64,000 nt of DNA from Trueperaceae bacterium (lineage in GTDB: Bacteria; Deinococcota; Deinococci; Deinococcales; Trueperaceae). Below the pieces are notes generated by a model, which saw only the letters and a list, made by a program, of their open reading frames with translations, ran no database searches and had not been told where the DNA came from. The position numbers were made by a program, and so were the translations under genes. This document shows, piece by piece, positions 63,877 through 64,000 of the stretch. Where the stretch lies: NCBI GenBank assembly GCA_030147925.1, contig JASBUK010000095.1, positions 30,953 through 94,952 of the forward strand, given 5' to 3'. The first letter of the stretch is position 1. Every line of letters begins with the position of its first letter.

Positions 63877-64000
63877 TCCAGTTCATGCAAGTTCGTGCAA
63901 ATGAGAGCAAGTAAAGAAGCGCGGACTTTGATGAAGAAACCTTCGTTAGTACGCGCCCGCAAGCGCTGAACACCCATGCTTTCAAGCTGAGAGTTCACCG
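63873..64000 (-). mobile_element. C-terminus of a probable DDE transposase, cut by window end
   Basis: On the minus strand the frame is open from the window edge to TAG at 63875-63873. Its last residues read QLESMGVQRLRARTNEGFF, then VRASLLALICTNL, which resembles C-termini of IS982/IS5-like transposases (a helical RLRARTxEGFxxKVRASLLA motif). It sits head-on in the truncated STAND gene; the STAND stop codon overlaps this stop. The IS end would be about 63860-63872. Only 42 residues are visible, so the family is uncertain. Confidence 0.5.

Overview
The window looks like a chromosomal segment of a moderate-GC, aerobic, heterotrophic bacterium of the Deinococcota (Deinococcus-Thermus), possibly near the Truepera lineage. 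The clues, all inferred from recognised families, are an archaeal-type prolyl-tRNA synthetase with a C-terminal zinc domain, a non-canonical EF-G, a class III-like PPK2, a bacillithiol deacetylase (BshB1), a B12-dependent class II ribonucleotide reductase, and many genes whose -10 box lies only 5-8 nt upstream of the start codon (leaderless promoters, well known in Deinococcus). No phage and no CRISPR array is visible. The octamer GCTCGAGC occurs about 55 times in 64 kb and seems to be a genome signature.

Layout. 0-5.6 kb: a sugar catabolism operon on the minus strand (LacI-type regulator, solute-binding protein, two permeases, GH1 beta-glucosidase cut by the window start) with palindromic operators. 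5.7-9 kb: small unknown proteins and proS. 9-11.2 kb: metG behind a leader that reads as a methionine attenuator, then tRNA-Asn. 11.5-19.6 kb: plsY, bshB1, pta, ppk2, DUF3006-like, MOSC, cfa and Mn/Fe superoxide dismutase. 20-25 kb: competence genes comEA-comEC, a small Ser/Thr kinase, holA, a VOC protein. 25.2-29.6 kb: VapBC, meaB, coaD, hslO, a DMT exporter. 29.8-36.3 kb: Nramp transporter, clade II-like nosZ with a NosB-like partner, and an EtfD/FadF-like Fe-S membrane oxidoreductase. 36.6-36.9 kb: a strong candidate structured RNA. 36.9-50.3 kb: bioY, acyl-CoA thioesterase, tkt, DUF3352-like protein, coaE, cca, the glyoxylate shunt (aceB, aceA), glyA, SixA-like and CYTH proteins. 50.5-64 kb: EF-G paralogue, a broken aldo/keto reductase, tRNA-Val, a second candidate small RNA, a SLOG protein, nrdJ, purH, a parvulin-type isomerase, tRNA-Arg, an S41 protease homologue, and a STAND-type NTPase apparently cut by a transposase gene at the window edge.

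How the genes fit together. EtfD-like, thioesterase, MeaB and the glyoxylate shunt point to growth on fatty acids or acetate with electrons entering the quinone pool; NosZ adds N2O as a terminal acceptor. MeaB and NrdJ make the cell B12-dependent, and BioY suggests it imports biotin. SOD, bacillithiol, redox-regulated Hsp33 and Nramp Mn/Fe uptake form a stress-defence theme. A roughly 200-bp non-coding repeat (three copies) sits beside mntH/nosZ, aceA/glyA and nrdJ/purH.

The most unusual signals are: the metG leader (a near-leaderless peptide with tandem Met codons whose position fits classical attenuation), the terminated 187-nt RNA at 36.67-36.86 kb, the 96-nt hairpin RNA at 53.38-53.48 kb, the GCTCGAGC octamer, and the disrupted STAND gene at the right edge.
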